Origin: AP-15 sp963774345
Lineage (GTDB): Bacteria; Pseudomonadota; Alphaproteobacteria; ATCC43930; CGMCC-115725
DNA length: 64,000 nt
Reading direction: 5' to 3'
Assembly (NCBI GenBank): GCA_963774345.1
Contig: CAVZFB010000038.1
Location: 434,001-498,000, forward strand
Under the pieces are notes generated by a model. That model was not told the origin of the DNA, ran no database searches, and saw only the letters and a program-made list of their open reading frames with translations. Of this stretch, positions 62,783-64,000 are shown piece after piece. The first letter of the stretch is position 1, and every line of letters starts with the position of its first letter. A program made the position numbers and the translations under genes.

Positions 62783-64000
62783 TCACTGGAGGCTGAACAG
62801 GTCCTGAGGAATGCCTGCGGCCGTGAACAGGTAATCGCGCGAGGCCTCGAGCTGCTTGCGCAAATGCGGCAGGTCGACGTCGAGCAGCTGGCCCTTCCAC
62901 TTGCGCACCTTGCCCGCAACGATCACGGTCTCAACGTTGGTGCGATCCATCAACGAGACAACCGCCCCCGGCACCTGGTTGAGCGGCGCCACATTGATCC
63001 TGGTCGCGTCGAGGATGATGATGTCGGCCTCCTTGCCGGGCGTCAGCGAGCCGACCTTGCCGTCAAGCCGAAGGGCCTTCGCGCCGTTCATCGTACCGAA
63101 ACGCAGCACGTCGCGCGTCGTCAGCGGGGGCGGCAGGGTGGCGGGCGGCGTAGGCCACGGATTGCCGTTTGGCACATCCGGCGGACCTCCCGGCAGTCCC
63201 CAATCCACGGGATCCGGTGGAGAGCCCTGAAGCAGGATCATCTCGTTCAGGACCACGCGCTGCAGGTTCATGCAGGACCGCATTTGGGTGAAGAAGTCGG
63301 CCGTCAGCGTGCACTCGACATCGACGCTCAGCGACGGCTCCATACCCAGGCTTTGCAGCTTGAGGATGGGCGGCATGCCGTGCCGCATGTTCATCTCGAT
63401 CGGGAAGGCGATCGAAACCTGCGCGCCCTTATCGTGCACCGCCTGCCAGCCAAGGTCGGACATCCCGGTCATATGGATAAACAGATTGTCGGACCCGATT
63501 CCGATATCGCCCTTGCTGCCGCCTGTGCCCATGGCGAGCAGGTTCAGGATCGGACGGATCACGAACGGAGAGAGGATGTGCGCAGCGATCTGCAGACCGA
63601 GCTGGCGCCCGATCGTCCAGGATTGTTCGTAAATTTCGGGCCCGAGGTAGACCTCGCCGCCCATGATCATGGTGCCGAGCTGGTCGGTCGAGGAGAAGTA
63701 CGTCTGTTTGATGCGGGTCGCATCATAGGGATATTTGTAGTTGGGGCCGTTGCTCCCCGCACCTTCGAAGTAGCCGAACGCAAAACGACGCCCGGTGTCG
63801 AAGAGCGCCTGGATAGCCGCATCGGAGTGCTGCATCGTATGGTGGATTTGCGAGACGTCGTGGACGGTCGTCACACCGTCGTCGAGCTGGCTCAAGCCCC
63901 CGAACAGCTCGTTGATGTAGACGTCTTGCGGCCGGTACACCGGGGCGAACGTCTGCAGAATTTTCTCGAAGTAAGTCGTGGTTCCGGCAGTTGTGCCGGA
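62783..64000 (-). CDS. Amidohydrolase family protein, partial
   Basis: Open from the window's right edge to a stop at 62783; the N-terminus (with the HxH metal motif) is outside. Seen here: GVTTVHDVSQIHHTMQHSDA, EQSWTIGRQLGLQIAAHILS (His on strand 5), GIGSDNLFIHMTGMSDLGWQ (second His), GAQVSIAFPIEMNMRHGMPP, LSVDVECTLTADFFTQMRSC (Asp region) and LRLDGKVGSLTPGKEADIII. This is the cytosine deaminase/AtzA-like subtype. It hydrolyses C-N bonds, often in cyclic amides. It lies upstream of the ABC transporter genes on the same strand, so a common substrate is possible. Confidence 0.8.
   Translation of the reverse strand, partial: SGTTAGTTTYFEKILQTFAPVYRPQDVYINELFGGLSQLDDGVTTVHDVSQIHHTMQHSDAAIQALFDTGRRFAFGYFEGAGSNGPNYKYPYDATRIKQTYFSSTDQLGTMIMGGEVYLGPEIYEQSWTIGRQLGLQIAAHILSPFVIRPILNLLAMGTGGSKGDIGIGSDNLFIHMTGMSDLGWQAVHDKGAQVSIAFPIEMNMRHGMPPILKLQSLGMEPSLSVDVECTLTADFFTQMRSCMNLQRVVLNEMILLQGSPPDPVDWGLPGGPPDVPNGNPWPTPPATLPPPLTTRDVLRFGTMNGAKALRLDGKVGSLTPGKEADIIILDATRINVAPLNQVPGAVVSLMDRTNVETVIVAGKVRKWKGQLLDVDLPHLRKQLEASRDYLFTAAGIPQDLFSLQ

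Noticed and set aside
62856..63230. Plus-strand frame opposite the amidohydrolase
   Set aside because: Ser/Pro/Arg-rich antisense shadow; the amidohydrolase frame is complete to the edge.

Overview
The window is high-GC DNA that reads as an alphaproteobacterium, probably a soil or freshwater member of the Rhodospirillales or Hyphomicrobiales. The basis is a SciP/DUF1153 cell-cycle regulator, DUF1491, DUF1328, DUF3309 and DUF6961-type small proteins, dipeptide-type ABC transport, PEP-CTERM proteins and genes starting GTG or TTG behind GGAG-type ribosome sites. No rRNA, CRISPR array, transposase or integrase was seen. 

Layout. 1-2000: decayed, AT-richer genes for cysteine-rich zinc-ribbon proteins, one with 54-bp tandem repeats. 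2025-6067: a minus-strand run of MBL-fold hydrolase, DUF2283, TPP enzyme and agmatinase-family ureohydrolase. 6157-8727: a tRNA-Val hot spot with one good tRNA-Val(CAC), one odd tRNA and two decayed tRNA 3' ends around small cassettes (sciP, a DUF1906 glycoside-hydrolase-like gene). 8848-14198: aldo/keto reductase, class III CoA-transferase, GNAT, dienelactone hydrolase, malic enzyme. 14192-19585: small lipoproteins and membrane proteins, an OmpA-like lipoprotein, a phospholipase D remnant, two PEP-CTERM proteins, tRNA-Arg(CCG). 19951-27019: hybrid histidine kinase, dCTP deaminase, a GNAT/TPR protein. 27020-33592: one long minus-strand signalling operon with two two-component pairs, a c-heme Tll0287-like sensor and a NUDIX pseudogene. 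34294-36340: luciferase-like oxidoreductase followed by a foreign-looking insert. 36388-41344: pyruvate oxidase-type TPP enzyme, divergent from fumC and a second malic enzyme. 41390-48743: hypotheticals, GMC oxidoreductase, sedolisin, HhH-GPD protein, O-acetylhomoserine sulfhydrylase. 49352-56600: two XRE regulators around asnB, a lipid kinase and DUF1328, then an alpha/beta hydrolase, an EAL protein and a second luciferase-like oxidoreductase. 56616-64000: an oligopeptide-type ABC transporter (ATPases, permeases, Tat-type binding protein) and a partial amidohydrolase.

A striking property is the number of frameshifts, about twenty in 64 kb. Many sit in genes whose catalytic motifs all survive (TPP enzyme, MBL hydrolase, aldo/keto reductase, histidine kinase, malic enzyme 2, GMC oxidoreductase, sedolisin, asnB, both PEP-CTERM genes). 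Several fall in G/C runs or GC dinucleotide repeats, which points to indel errors in the assembly rather than real decay; a few cases (NUDIX, PLD, zinc-ribbon genes, tRNA fragments) look truly degenerate. Coordinates of frameshifted genes span the reconstructed gene. No fully convincing new system was found. The best candidates are the heme-sensor/two-TCS operon and the tRNA-Val cassette array.
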